From contig JAHFIK010000002.1 in assembly GCA_023246415.1 (NCBI GenBank), positions 1 through 58,249 of the forward strand: a stretch of 58,249 nucleotides of DNA, read 5' to 3'. Source of the DNA: Candidatus Uhrbacteria bacterium (GTDB lineage Bacteria > Patescibacteriota > Patescibacteriia > 2-12-FULL-60-25). Position numbers and translations under genes: made by a program. Below are positions 40,925-49,188 of the stretch, one piece after another (position 1 is the first letter of the stretch; each line of letters opens with the position of its first letter). The notes beneath the pieces are model-generated. The model saw nothing but the letters and a program-made list of their open reading frames with translations. It did not search any database and was not told where the DNA came from.

Positions 40925-40953
40925 TTGACGAGGAGCGAGGCGCGTTCTATCAT
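40925..40953 (+). promoter_or_regulatory. Promoter of the S41 protease gene
   Basis: TTGACG (40925-40930), 17-nt spacer, TATCAT (40948-40953). The ATG at 40963 leaves a leader of about 3 nt. Confidence 0.65.
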
Positions 40954-40962
40954 CATCCTCGA

Positions 40963-42312
40963 ATGATTGATCAACAACGTGTCGTGCCGGTTCCGTCTCC
41001 CGATCGGGGACCGCATCGGTTTATTACGGTCTTCGCCGTTGGTTTTTTTGCATTTTTAATCGGTCTCGGGATTGGATTGAGAGGGGTTTCTGCCGGACGG
41101 GCGGCACCACGGAGCGCAATCGCTGTCCGTTCTTCGTCGTCCGCGAGTTCAACAACAGATCAATCATTTATTGGACGCGTCCTCGGCATCGGGGATGCGG
41201 CACCGGCAGACGCTGCTCAAGATGTTGATTTTCAACTTTTTTGGAATGTCTGGTCGGATCTCAAGAAGAATTATTATCAGCAGCCGATTGAAGATAAGAA
41301 GCTGCTCTACGGGGCGATTCAGGGGATGACGGATGCGGTCGGTGATCCATACACCATGTATTTCCCGCCGGCACAGGCAAAAGAATTCTCAGATTCGATG
41401 AAGGGGGAGTTCTCTGGGATTGGAGCTGAAATTGGGATGAAGGGCGGTGTCCTTCAAGTCATTGCGCCATTGCCGGATTCACCTGCGGAAAAAGCGGGAA
41501 TTCTATCGCGAGACGTCATTTTGAAAATCAACGGAGAGGATTCGGTCACGATGCCGGTTGAAGAAGCAGTTTCAAAAATTCGGGGGAAGGAAGGAACGTC
41601 CGTGACATTGACGATTGGTCGAACCGCGAAGCCGCCGAAAAAAGATGCGCAAGGAAAACCGATTCTTGAAACAAAAGAGCTCAAGATTGTCCGCGAGACG
41701 ATTACGGTGAAGAGCGTCAAATTGACCGATAAAGGTCATGGCATTTTCGTCATTCAGATTTCAAGCTTTAACGACGATGTCGCGGACACCTTTGCGACCT
41801 TGGAAAATCAGGCGCTTGAAAAAGGGGCAAAGGGGATCATACTCGATCTTCGCAATGATCCCGGGGGATATCTGGAACGGGCCGTTCAAATCGGTGGCGA
41901 GTGGATGAACGGACGTGTCATCGTGAAGCAACGAAAGCAAGGAAAGATTATCGAGACCTTCAAAGGCGAGGGGAGCAATAAACTTCAATCCATCCCAACC
42001 GTGGTCTTGGTGAATGAAGGATCGGCGTCTGCGGCAGAGATTCTTGCAGGAGCGTTGCAGGACTATGGAATCGCAAAGATTGTCGGCGTGAAGACGTTTG
42101 GAAAAGGGTCTGTCCAGAATGTGATTGATTATCCGGATGGATCTTCCGTAAAAATTACCATCTCCGAGTGGGTGACACCGAAAGATCGTTCGATTGATAA
42201 AGAAGGGATCACCCCGGATCTCGAGGTGAAAATGACCACTGAAGACTACAATGCCGACCGAGACCCCCAACTCGACAAAGCCATCGAAATCCTCTCATCC
42301 GCAAAGCATTGA
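40963..42312 (+). CDS. ctpA: C-terminal processing peptidase, S41 family
   Basis: 449 residues: N-terminal membrane anchor (about 20-45), a PDZ domain at about 140-230 ('GEFSGIGAEIGMKGGVLQVI', 'RDVILKINGEDS'), then the S41 serine protease domain. The serine region GSASAAEI is near 353-360 and the general-base lysine is in TFGKGSVQ near 380. Enzymes of this family trim C-termini of exported proteins and regulate cell-wall hydrolases. It overlaps the Nudix gene by 62 nt. Confidence 0.93.
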   Translation: MIDQQRVVPVPSPDRGPHRFITVFAVGFFAFLIGLGIGLRGVSAGRAAPRSAIAVRSSSSASSTTDQSFIGRVLGIGDAAPADAAQDVDFQLFWNVWSDLKKNYYQQPIEDKKLLYGAIQGMTDAVGDPYTMYFPPAQAKEFSDSMKGEFSGIGAEIGMKGGVLQVIAPLPDSPAEKAGILSRDVILKINGEDSVTMPVEEAVSKIRGKEGTSVTLTIGRTAKPPKKDAQGKPILETKELKIVRETITVKSVKLTDKGHGIFVIQISSFNDDVADTFATLENQALEKGAKGIILDLRNDPGGYLERAVQIGGEWMNGRVIVKQRKQGKIIETFKGEGSNKLQSIPTVVLVNEGSASAAEILAGALQDYGIAKIVGVKTFGKGSVQNVIDYPDGSSVKITISEWVTPKDRSIDKEGITPDLEVKMTTEDYNADRDPQLDKAIEILSSAKH

Positions 42313-42997
42313 TCGACCGGATAAGCCGGGAGATAAAAAGCGATCGTATCCGCGGTGGGAGACATTCAAACGGCGTCCGGACTATCACCTTGTCAGTGCT
42401 GGCGGGATTGTGTATCGAAATCGCGGCGGTCGGATCGAGATGTTTTTTATCAAAGATCCATTCGGACGCTGGTCGTTTCCAAAAGGAAAAATCGAACTCG
42501 GTGAAACACTTGCGGAAACCGCGGTGCGAGAAATCCGGGAAGAGACCGGTCTCGAAGGTCTTCGACTCATTGCGAATCTCGGGAAGACGAGTTTTCGCTT
42601 TTGGAGAGAGGCGGGGTTGATTGAAAAAACCGTTCACATGTTTCTGTTTCAAGCGCCGGCGACCGCGAAAGCGCAACTCACGAAGGCAGAAGCGATAAAA
42701 GGTGGTGCGTGGATGCCGTCTCAGTGCGCCTTTCAGGTGAGCGGATATCGGAATAGTGACAAGCTCCTTGGCGAAGCCATGCGGAAGATCGCTGAAGCGG
42801 AGGGCGTGGTGATGCCGTTGCCGGTCCCGAAGGCAAGAAAAGCGAATAAGGGTCGTCCGCAGCATGGTCGTGAACGAAATCGGAACGGTGGAAATCGAAA
42901 ACCGATCGCCATTTTTAAAGCAGAATCACAACCGGATCGTCGACCGATTGAAGTGAAGTCGAATGAACCAAAACGAAAAATTCGGATTCATTACTGA
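42251..42997 (+). CDS. Nudix hydrolase with basic C-terminal tail
   Basis: 248 residues. The Nudix box is perfect: G79, E85, R93-E94, E97-E98, G100 in 'GKIELGETLAETAVREIREE'. The domain (about 45-190) should hydrolyse a nucleoside diphosphate linked to another group. The first 40 residues are polar and charged, and the last 60 or so are strongly basic (KARKANKGR, GRERNRNGGNRK), suggesting nucleic-acid or ribosome contact. The 62-nt overlap with ctpA is unusually long. An in-frame start further in is possible, but ATG 42251 is the only good one before the domain. Confidence 0.85.
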   Translation: MPTETPNSTKPSKSSHPQSIDRPDKPGDKKRSYPRWETFKRRPDYHLVSAGGIVYRNRGGRIEMFFIKDPFGRWSFPKGKIELGETLAETAVREIREETGLEGLRLIANLGKTSFRFWREAGLIEKTVHMFLFQAPATAKAQLTKAEAIKGGAWMPSQCAFQVSGYRNSDKLLGEAMRKIAEAEGVVMPLPVPKARKANKGRPQHGRERNRNGGNRKPIAIFKAESQPDRRPIEVKSNEPKRKIRIHY

Positions 42998-43020
42998 TCT
43001 CTCAATCGTCAGAACCGAGG

Positions 43021-43044
43021 AGGGGATGCGCGGGCATCTCTTTT
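43021..43044 (+). terminator. Probable terminator after the Nudix gene
   Basis: AGGGGATGC (43021-43029) pairs with GCATCTCTT (43034-43042) with two G-T pairs around GCGG; four T's run to 43044. Confidence 0.5.
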
Positions 43045-43099
43045 GATATTGACGCGTTGTCGCGGAAGCGGTGCGCGCGTGCTAACCTCCACTCTCGAT

Positions 43100-44746
43100 A
43101 TGTCAAAAACACGTCGTAAGTTCATATTTGTTACCGGCGGAGTCATGTCGGGAGTCGGAAAGGGGGTCACGACCGCCTCCATCGGCGCCCTCCTCCGCGC
43201 ACGAGGTCTTCGCGTCACGGCCGTCAAAATTGATCCGTACGTGAACGTCGATCCCGGCACAATGAACCCCGTCGAACATGGCGAGGTTTTTGTAACCGCA
43301 GATGGGCAGGAGTCGGACCAGGATCTTGGAAATTATGAACGGTTCTTTGATACGGATCTCGGCCGAGAGAATTATATGACGACCGGCAGTGTCTATCTCT
43401 CCGTGATTGAGCGTGAGCGTTCAATGGGGTACGGAGGGAAGACGGTGGAAGTCGTTCCGCATATTCCACTGGAAGTGATTTCACGGATTACCGCAGCTGC
43501 CGATCGCGCGAACGCAGACGTGACGTTGATTGAGGTCGGGGGGACGGTCGGTGAGTATCAGAATATTTTGTTCCTTGAAGCATGCCGGATGATGCGGCTT
43601 GATCGACCGAATGACGTTCTCGCGATTCTGGTCAGCTATCTACCGGTCCCGGGGACGCTGGGTGAAATGAAGACAAAGCCGACGCAGTACGCCTGTCGTT
43701 CGCTGAACAGTGTTGGATTGCAGCCAGACATGATTATTTGTCGATCGACACACCTGCTTGATGAGTCGCGGAAACGGAAACTAAGCATGAATTGCAACGT
43801 GAGTCCCGAGGATGTTATTTCAGCGCCTGATGCTCCATCCATTTACAATGTTCCGATTCGCCTGCACGAGGAGCGGGTGGGGGAGCGGATCTGTAAGAAG
43901 CTCGGGATCAAGACGAAGGGGGAGCGGATGAAACCTTGGGAGGATCTTCTCGCAACCTCTTCGAAACAGGCAAAACAGGTGCGGATCGGAATTGTTGGAA
44001 AATATTTTTCAACCGGAGATTTCACCTTGAGTGATGCATATCTTTCGGTGATTGAAGCGGTGAAACATGCTGCATGGGCCGTAGGACGGAAGCCTGAAAT
44101 TTCGTGGCTGAATAGCGAGGCATATGAACAGTCTCCGGCGCAGATGAAGCGCGAGTTAGCACAGCTTGATGGGATCTTAATTCCGGGCGGGTTTGGCTCC
44201 CGCGGGGTCGAGGGGAAGATTCGTGCAATTCAGTATGCTCGTGAAAAGAAGATTCCATTCCTGGGCATTTGCTACGGACTCCAGCTTGCGGTGATCGAAT
44301 ACACACGTCACGTGCTTGGATATGCGCACGCGCACACGACAGAGATCGCTCCAAAGACACCGAATCCGGTGATCCATCTCATGAATGAACAAGAGGAGCG
44401 GATGAAAAACCATGATTACGGAGGAACGATGCGATTAGGGAATTATCCCTGTGTGCTCGCCCCGCATTCAATCGCACAGCGGCTCTACGGGGGCGCGGCG
44501 CTCATTCAGGAACGACACCGTCATCGATTTGAGGTGAACCCGGAATACGTTCCGCGATTGATGGAAAAAGGACTGCGTTTTTCTGGGCAGTCCCCAGATG
44601 GGACATTGGCGGAGATCATCGAGCTCCCGAAGCATCCCTTCTTTGTCGCGTCACAGTTCCATCCAGAGTTTACGTCACGACCATTTAGTCCGAATCCGCT
44701 TTTCCTTGGATTCGTAAAGGCAGCCAGCGGGAAGCGGAAGCATTGA
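43100..44746 (+). CDS. pyrG: CTP synthase
   Basis: Converts UTP to CTP with ATP and glutamine. The synthetase domain starts with 'FIFVTGGVMSGVGKGVTTAS' and the P-loop. The glutaminase domain has the nucleophile cysteine in 'FLGICYGLQLA' and the FHPEF histidine/glutamate. At 548 residues it is full length. The frame is open upstream to 43043, but the conserved MSKTRRKFIFVTGG start at 43100 is preferred. It is a single gene with a hairpin on each side. Confidence 0.96.
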   Translation: MSKTRRKFIFVTGGVMSGVGKGVTTASIGALLRARGLRVTAVKIDPYVNVDPGTMNPVEHGEVFVTADGQESDQDLGNYERFFDTDLGRENYMTTGSVYLSVIERERSMGYGGKTVEVVPHIPLEVISRITAAADRANADVTLIEVGGTVGEYQNILFLEACRMMRLDRPNDVLAILVSYLPVPGTLGEMKTKPTQYACRSLNSVGLQPDMIICRSTHLLDESRKRKLSMNCNVSPEDVISAPDAPSIYNVPIRLHEERVGERICKKLGIKTKGERMKPWEDLLATSSKQAKQVRIGIVGKYFSTGDFTLSDAYLSVIEAVKHAAWAVGRKPEISWLNSEAYEQSPAQMKRELAQLDGILIPGGFGSRGVEGKIRAIQYAREKKIPFLGICYGLQLAVIEYTRHVLGYAHAHTTEIAPKTPNPVIHLMNEQEERMKNHDYGGTMRLGNYPCVLAPHSIAQRLYGGAALIQERHRHRFEVNPEYVPRLMEKGLRFSGQSPDGTLAEIIELPKHPFFVASQFHPEFTSRPFSPNPLFLGFVKAASGKRKH

Positions 44747-44765
44747 TCATCGGACGATGCTCGGG

Positions 44766-44803
44766 AATCAAATAATCCGGTCTGCTGACCGGATTATTTG
44801 ATT
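44766..44803. terminator. Bidirectional terminator between pyrG and rpmA
   Basis: A perfect 17-bp stem, 44766-44782 with 44787-44803, around TGCT. The arms are A/T-rich at their outer ends (AATCAAAT/ATTTGATT), giving U-tracts in both directions between convergent genes. Confidence 0.85.
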
Positions 44804-44818
44804 TCGAGATCGTTGAGA

Positions 44819-45100
44819 TTACTCGGTTGGAAGCACGTTGGCGAATTTTACGTGACGGATTTTTCCATCGTAGTTCGTAATCCGCTTGTTCGTAAATTTG
44901 ACGATCCCCGGCGCAACGGCGAACAAGGTGTCGTCTTTGCCGCGGCGGACGTTCGTCCCCGGTCGGATGGCTGTGCCACGCTGACGGACGAGAATCATAC
45001 CTGTTTTTGCGAATTCACCGGCGTACAGCTTCACACCAAGACGTTGGCCTTGGGAGTCGCGTACGTTGGCGGTAGAGCCGCCAGCTTTTTTATGTGCCAT
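44819..45100 (-). CDS. rpmA: 50S ribosomal protein L27
   Basis: 93 residues, 'MAHKKAGGSTANVRDSQGQ', 'GVKLYAGEFAKTGMILVRQR' and 'RIRQRGT'-type core. L27 reaches the peptidyl transferase centre with its N-terminus. It starts straight with MAHKKAGG, so no leader has to be cut off as in Firmicutes. It stands alone; its usual partner rplU is not in the window. A consensus promoter lies just upstream. Confidence 0.96.
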   Translation of the reverse strand: MAHKKAGGSTANVRDSQGQRLGVKLYAGEFAKTGMILVRQRGTAIRPGTNVRRGKDDTLFAVAPGIVKFTNKRITNYDGKIRHVKFANVLPTE

Positions 45101-45125
45101 AGGGGGGTTTCGTTATTGCGCGGCA

Positions 45126-45155
45126 ATTATAGGGGTTTCTGTGACGTCTTGTCAA
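45126..45155 (-). promoter_or_regulatory. Consensus promoter of rpmA
   Basis: On the minus strand TTGACA (45155-45150), 18-nt spacer, TATAAT (45131-45126): both boxes match the sigma70 consensus perfectly. Confidence 0.85.
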
Positions 45156-45177
45156 GAGGACCCGGCGCGACTAGGAT
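45149..45177 (+). promoter_or_regulatory. Promoter of the nifU-like/cell-wall operon
   Basis: TTGTCA (45149-45154), 17-nt spacer, TAGGAT (45172-45177). Its -35 shares five bases with the -35 of rpmA on the other strand (palindrome CTTGTCAAG). Confidence 0.6.
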
Positions 45178-45206
45178 GACGTATAGTGAATTGAATAAAA
45201 TCAGCT

Positions 45207-45476
45207 ATGGAAACACCCTTTTTGGAGCGGATTGAAGCGGCTCTCGACCTGGTTCGAGGGCGTCTTGCCATGCATGGAGGGGGGATGGAGCTTGTTGCCG
45301 CAGATGAAGCCTCTGGGGAGGTTTCCGTTCGATTTCGAGGGGCATGTGTGGGTTGTCCGCTCGCATCGTTGACGCTTGGGGGCATTGTAGAAGATGTTCT
45401 CGGTGAGGTTCCTGGTGTGCGCCATGTCACTGCGGTTTCCGATGATTCGATGACAGATATCCCGGCCGCCGTATGA
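45207..45476 (+). CDS. NifU C-terminal domain-like Fe-S scaffold
   Basis: 89 residues matching the NifU C-terminal domain (Nfu type), which carries Fe-S clusters to target proteins. 'MHGGGMELVAADEASGEVSV' and the cluster-binding CVGC motif (GACVGCPLASLTLGGIVEDV) are clear. There is no IscU- or A-type domain attached. It lies first in an operon with mraY, ftsW and murG and overlaps the next gene by 4 nt, an unexpected placement for an Fe-S factor. Confidence 0.9.
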   Translation: METPFLERIEAALDLVRGRLAMHGGGMELVAADEASGEVSVRFRGACVGCPLASLTLGGIVEDVLGEVPGVRHVTAVSDDSMTDIPAAV

Positions 45477-45856
45477 AATTTGCTGTGGCAGAATGGCGGC
45501 TTGCCTTTGAGATCGCCTGGGATGATCCCTGGTTTAAGATTCAGACCATCGTCACGAGTCTTGTCGTCCTGTTGAGTGCCGCGATGTATCTCTGGAGACT
45601 CATTCCATCCGGCGTCCTGCATGGTTCGCTTGTGTTTCATTATAACGTCTATCTTGGGATTGACGACGTTCGAACGTGGCCCTGGGTGTTCTATCTTCCG
45701 CTCGTCATGATGGGGATCGTTGGGATTGATTTGGCCGCATCGTGCCTGGTGTATCGGTATGATAAAATTGCGAGTAGAGTGCTGTTAACGGTCGCATCCG
45801 TCTTTGCGCTCCTCATGGCAGTCGGAGAATTATTCATCGTCCTGATCAATGGATAG
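45473..45856 (+). CDS. Small three-helix membrane protein
   Basis: 127 residues with three hydrophobic segments ('TIVTSLVVLLSAAMYLWRLI', 'WVFYLPLVMMGIVGIDLAAS', 'VLLTVASVFALLMAVGELFI'). It starts in an ATGA overlap with the NifU-like gene and overlaps mraY by 8 nt. No family recognised. Tight coupling to mraY suggests an envelope-related role. Confidence 0.7.
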   Translation: MKFAVAEWRLAFEIAWDDPWFKIQTIVTSLVVLLSAAMYLWRLIPSGVLHGSLVFHYNVYLGIDDVRTWPWVFYLPLVMMGIVGIDLAASCLVYRYDKIASRVLLTVASVFALLMAVGELFIVLING

Positions 45857-46919
45857 CATGTCGTTTTTTGAAACCTATCACGTCGCTCGGCTGGTTATTA
45901 TTTTTGCAACGGCTTTCGTGGTTGCCTTTGCGGTGATGCCGATTTGGATCGCATTGCTGAAGAAGATGAAACTGGGGAAAGCGATCCGTGATGAGGCGGG
46001 CGCACCGATCATGGTGAAGTTGCACGCGATGAAAGCGGGGACGCCGACGATGGGAGGACTGATTATTTGGGGGACGGTTCTGGCGATTATTTTGGCCTAT
46101 CGCGGAGCGTGCTACGTGCAGTTTGCGCCATTCTGCAGTCTTTCATTTTTATCGCGAGCACAAACGCGGTTGCCGCTCGGGATTCTTGTTGCCGCCGGGT
46201 TGATCGGACTGCTTGATGATTATTTGAACGCAAAGAAGATTGGACCACGCGGGGGAGGGCTGCGCATGCGTGTGAAATTGATTTCATATACCGCCATCGC
46301 CCTTGCTGGAGCTTACTGGTTTTTTTCACGTTTAGAATGGGACTTCGTTCACGTCCCATTCATTGGAACATTTCATCTCGGCGTGTGGTACGTGCTCTTT
46401 TTTGTCTTTGTGATGGTGGCGACGTCATTTAGTGCCAACGAAACGGATGGATTGGATGGGCTCGCGGGCGGAACCTTTATGACATCGTTCGGTGCCATGG
46501 CGATCATCTCCTTGGCCCAAGGACGCATTGATCTTGCCGCATTCTGTTTAGCGATTTTTGGTGCGCTGTTGGCCTTTCTCTGGTTCAACGTTCCGAAGGC
46601 GTCTATTTTTATGGGAGATACGGGTGCCATGTCGCTTGGATCGGTCCTTGCAGCCGTTGCGATGATTACGAATACGGCTCTCCTCCTTCCGATCATCGCG
46701 TTTCCATTCGTGATCGAATCGCTGTCCGTGTTGATTCAGATGGTCTGGAAACGGATTTTCAAACGGAAGCTGTTTCGCTCTTCTCCGCTCCACCATCACC
46801 TTGAAGCGATCGGGTGGGGGGAGTCGCAAATTGTCATGCGATGCTGGATCATCTCGATTATCGTCGCCGCCATTGGCGTCATTCTCGCGTTCATCGATCC
46901 GACTCGTCTTTCGGTATAG
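45849..46919 (+). CDS. mraY: Phospho-N-acetylmuramoyl-pentapeptide-transferase
   Basis: Makes lipid I by moving phospho-MurNAc-pentapeptide to undecaprenyl phosphate. Ten membrane helices, 356 residues. Motifs: 'MKAGTPTMGGLIIW', 'LLDDYLN', 'NETDGLDGLAGG', 'GDTGAMSLGS' and 'PLHHHLEAIGW', which gives the metal and active-site aspartates and the HHH loop. ATG 45858 (MSFFETYH) is an alternative start. It is followed by ftsW after 7 nt. Confidence 0.95.
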   Translation: MDSMSFFETYHVARLVIIFATAFVVAFAVMPIWIALLKKMKLGKAIRDEAGAPIMVKLHAMKAGTPTMGGLIIWGTVLAIILAYRGACYVQFAPFCSLSFLSRAQTRLPLGILVAAGLIGLLDDYLNAKKIGPRGGGLRMRVKLISYTAIALAGAYWFFSRLEWDFVHVPFIGTFHLGVWYVLFFVFVMVATSFSANETDGLDGLAGGTFMTSFGAMAIISLAQGRIDLAAFCLAIFGALLAFLWFNVPKASIFMGDTGAMSLGSVLAAVAMITNTALLLPIIAFPFVIESLSVLIQMVWKRIFKRKLFRSSPLHHHLEAIGWGESQIVMRCWIISIIVAAIGVILAFIDPTRLSV

Positions 46920-46926
46920 AGGGATT

Positions 46927-48045
46927 ATGCCACGATCAGATATCAGACAGCCGATTGATCGGATTCTGCTTTGGCTCATCGTCGGGCTGTCGATCTTTGG
47001 CGTCGTCATGCTGTTGTCTGCGTCTGGGCCAATTTCGTTTCAGGCCTACAGCGATCCGATTTATTTCGTTCGTCGCCAGATTCTTTTGGGATTGCTTCCG
47101 GGGGCCGCGCTGTTTTTCATCTGCTCGCGATTGGATGCTCGCATGTTCGAACGAATGGCGGTGCCGGCGTTCTTCGTGACGATTTTTTTGCTCTTGATTG
47201 TGTTTGTGCCGGGGATCGGTCACGCGGTCGGCGGATCGCGTTCCTGGGTTCGTATTTTCGGGATGCAATTTCAGCCAACGGAGTTCGCAAAGTTTACGTT
47301 CTTGATTTACATCTCCGCGTGGCTCGCGTCCTGGGGGACGCAGTCGAAGATGACGCTTGAACGGGCGATTTCGTATTTCGGGGCACTGGGTCTCGTCGTC
47401 CTGTTGCTGGTGATCGAGCCGGACACGGGAACCATGGCGGTCATCGCCGGGACGGCGATGTTACTCTATCTCGCAGCTGGCGCGCCGCTTATTTGGTTTG
47501 GAACAGTCAGCGGCGTGTTTTTGTCGCTCTTTGTGATTCTGGTGACCATCGCTCCGTATCGCGCGCGACGGATCATGACGTTTATTCATCCGGAACTTGA
47601 TCCAAAGGGGATTGGGTATCATATCAATCAAGCGATTCTGGCTGTGGGGAGCGGCGGACTCTTTGGGCTTGGATATGGTCAGTCGCGGCAAAAATATCTC
47701 TACCTTCCGGAAGCGCAGGGTGATTCGATTTTTGCCGTCATGGCGGAAGAGCTTGGTTTTTTTGCTGTCGTCATTGTCATTCTGGCGATCGGTGCGCTCG
47801 TCTGGCGCTGTTTTGCAATCGCGAAAAAAGCGAATACACGATTTGAATTATTGTTTGCGTCAGGGGTTGGGATCTGGGTGGGGATTCAAACCGTCATCAA
47901 TATCGCGTCGATGATTGGACTGATGCCAATGACGGGCGTGACGCTTCCGTTCGTGAGCTATGGAAACTCCAGTCTGGTGAGTCTCTTTGCCGCGCTTGGT
48001 GTTGTGGCCTCGATTGGCCGTCGAACACGGGCGCCATCCGTATGA
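46927..48045 (+). CDS. ftsW: SEDS-family glycosyltransferase FtsW
   Basis: 372 residues, ten membrane helices. SEDS proteins polymerise peptidoglycan glycan strands from lipid II together with a class B PBP. 'WVRIFGMQFQPTEFAKFTFL', 'GIGYHINQAILAVGSGGLFG' and 'PFVSYGNSSLVSLFAALGVV' are typical. FtsW is preferred to RodA because of the mraY-ftsW-murG order (division and cell-wall cluster). ATG 46927 follows GAGGG by a few bases. It overlaps murG by 4 nt. Confidence 0.9.
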   Translation: MPRSDIRQPIDRILLWLIVGLSIFGVVMLLSASGPISFQAYSDPIYFVRRQILLGLLPGAALFFICSRLDARMFERMAVPAFFVTIFLLLIVFVPGIGHAVGGSRSWVRIFGMQFQPTEFAKFTFLIYISAWLASWGTQSKMTLERAISYFGALGLVVLLLVIEPDTGTMAVIAGTAMLLYLAAGAPLIWFGTVSGVFLSLFVILVTIAPYRARRIMTFIHPELDPKGIGYHINQAILAVGSGGLFGLGYGQSRQKYLYLPEAQGDSIFAVMAEELGFFAVVIVILAIGALVWRCFAIAKKANTRFELLFASGVGIWVGIQTVINIASMIGLMPMTGVTLPFVSYGNSSLVSLFAALGVVASIGRRTRAPSV

Positions 48046-49118
48046 CACGAGGCGTCTTGTTCGCAGGCGGTGGAACTGGCGGTCCTGTGACGCCATTGCT
48101 TGCGGTTGCGTCTCAGATGCTTCAGACCGATGCGACGATCCATCCGGTGTGGGCGGGGACTGATACGGGGCCGGAACGGGAATTGGTTGAGCCGTATGGG
48201 TTTCCGTATTTCGCTATTCCGATCGCAAAGCTTCCTCGGTATTTGTCCATGCAGTTGATTACGGCTCCATTTGATTACCTCAGAGCTCGTCGAACGGCAC
48301 GCGATATTATGAAGACGATTCGGCCGCGTGTCGTCATTAGTGCAGGAGGGTTTACGGCGGTTCCGGTTGTACATGCGGCAAACGCGTTCGGGATCCCTTG
48401 TATTTCTCATCAACTCGATTGCGTTCCCGGATTGAGTAATCGGCTGATTGCACGGCAGAGTCGATTTGTGACGACCTCGTTCGAATATTCGGATCGACCA
48501 TTTGGCCGTGGCGTTGAATCTCATGCGATTCCAACGCCCACGCGATTCGGTCGAAGCGATCTTCCGACCCGTGAAGAAGCGTGTGCCTTTTTCCATCTGA
48601 ATCCAGCTCGACCAGTGCTCTTTGTGACGGGCGGGGGAACAGGGGCGATTGCCCTCAATCGGGCGATTGAAGCGCTTGCAGAAGACTTGTTAACGGACAT
48701 GCAGATCATCCACCTCACCGGAAAGGGGAAGAATTCCCATTTTTCGGTTCAGCAGGATGGGTACGTTCGTTCGGATTTTTTCACGAGTGAGATGATGACG
48801 GCATACGCCGCCGCGGATTTGGTTGTTTCTCGCGCAGGGATCGGGGCAATCGCGGAGCTCGCGGCGTGCGCGAAGCCGGTTATTCTTGTTCCGTTGCCGG
48901 ATTCGCCACAGGAAGCAAATGCTCGGGCCCTTGAGGACGCGGTGCGTGTGATTGAGCAGGAGGGAAAGCGCGCGTGGATTGATTTTCTCGGGTTTACGAT
49001 TCGAGATCTGATGGCGAACGATGATGATCGCCGCCAACTCGGTGAATCGCTCTATGACGCGTTTCCAACGGATCGCGGAGAAACTTTGGCGGATATCGCA
49101 TTTCGGTTGATGAAATAA
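48042..49118 (+). CDS. murG: UDP-GlcNAc:lipid I transferase MurG-like
   Basis: Adds GlcNAc to lipid I to give lipid II at the cytoplasmic face. GT28 fold, 358 residues. The first glycine loop reads FAGGGTGGPVTPLLAVA (7-23), where most MurG proteins have GGTGGH, so the conserved histidine is replaced by P15. The acceptor side ('GGFTAVPVVHAANAFGIPCI') and the donor motif ('FFTSEMMTAYAAADLVVSRA', 'PLPDSPQEANARALEDA') are otherwise as expected. Position after ftsW supports the call. Confidence 0.88.
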   Translation: MTRGVLFAGGGTGGPVTPLLAVASQMLQTDATIHPVWAGTDTGPERELVEPYGFPYFAIPIAKLPRYLSMQLITAPFDYLRARRTARDIMKTIRPRVVISAGGFTAVPVVHAANAFGIPCISHQLDCVPGLSNRLIARQSRFVTTSFEYSDRPFGRGVESHAIPTPTRFGRSDLPTREEACAFFHLNPARPVLFVTGGGTGAIALNRAIEALAEDLLTDMQIIHLTGKGKNSHFSVQQDGYVRSDFFTSEMMTAYAAADLVVSRAGIGAIAELAACAKPVILVPLPDSPQEANARALEDAVRVIEQEGKRAWIDFLGFTIRDLMANDDDRRQLGESLYDAFPTDRGETLADIAFRLMK

Positions 49119-49145
49119 GGATGATGAAAATAGATTCTTAAAAGA

Positions 49146-49177
49146 ACAGGTCCTTGTTTCGGCAAGGACCTGTCTTT
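49146..49177. terminator. Terminator between murG and the protease gene
   Basis: ACAGGTCCTTG (49146-49156) pairs with CAAGGACCTGT (49163-49173) around TTTCGG, then CTTT. It lies between convergent genes. Confidence 0.75.
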
Positions 49178-49188
49178 GTTGGAGGGGA

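Noticed and set aside
45152..45640. A 162-codon minus-strand ORF opposite the NifU-like gene
   Set aside because: It is antisense to two tightly coupled genes, with proline/serine/arginine-heavy composition and no homology.
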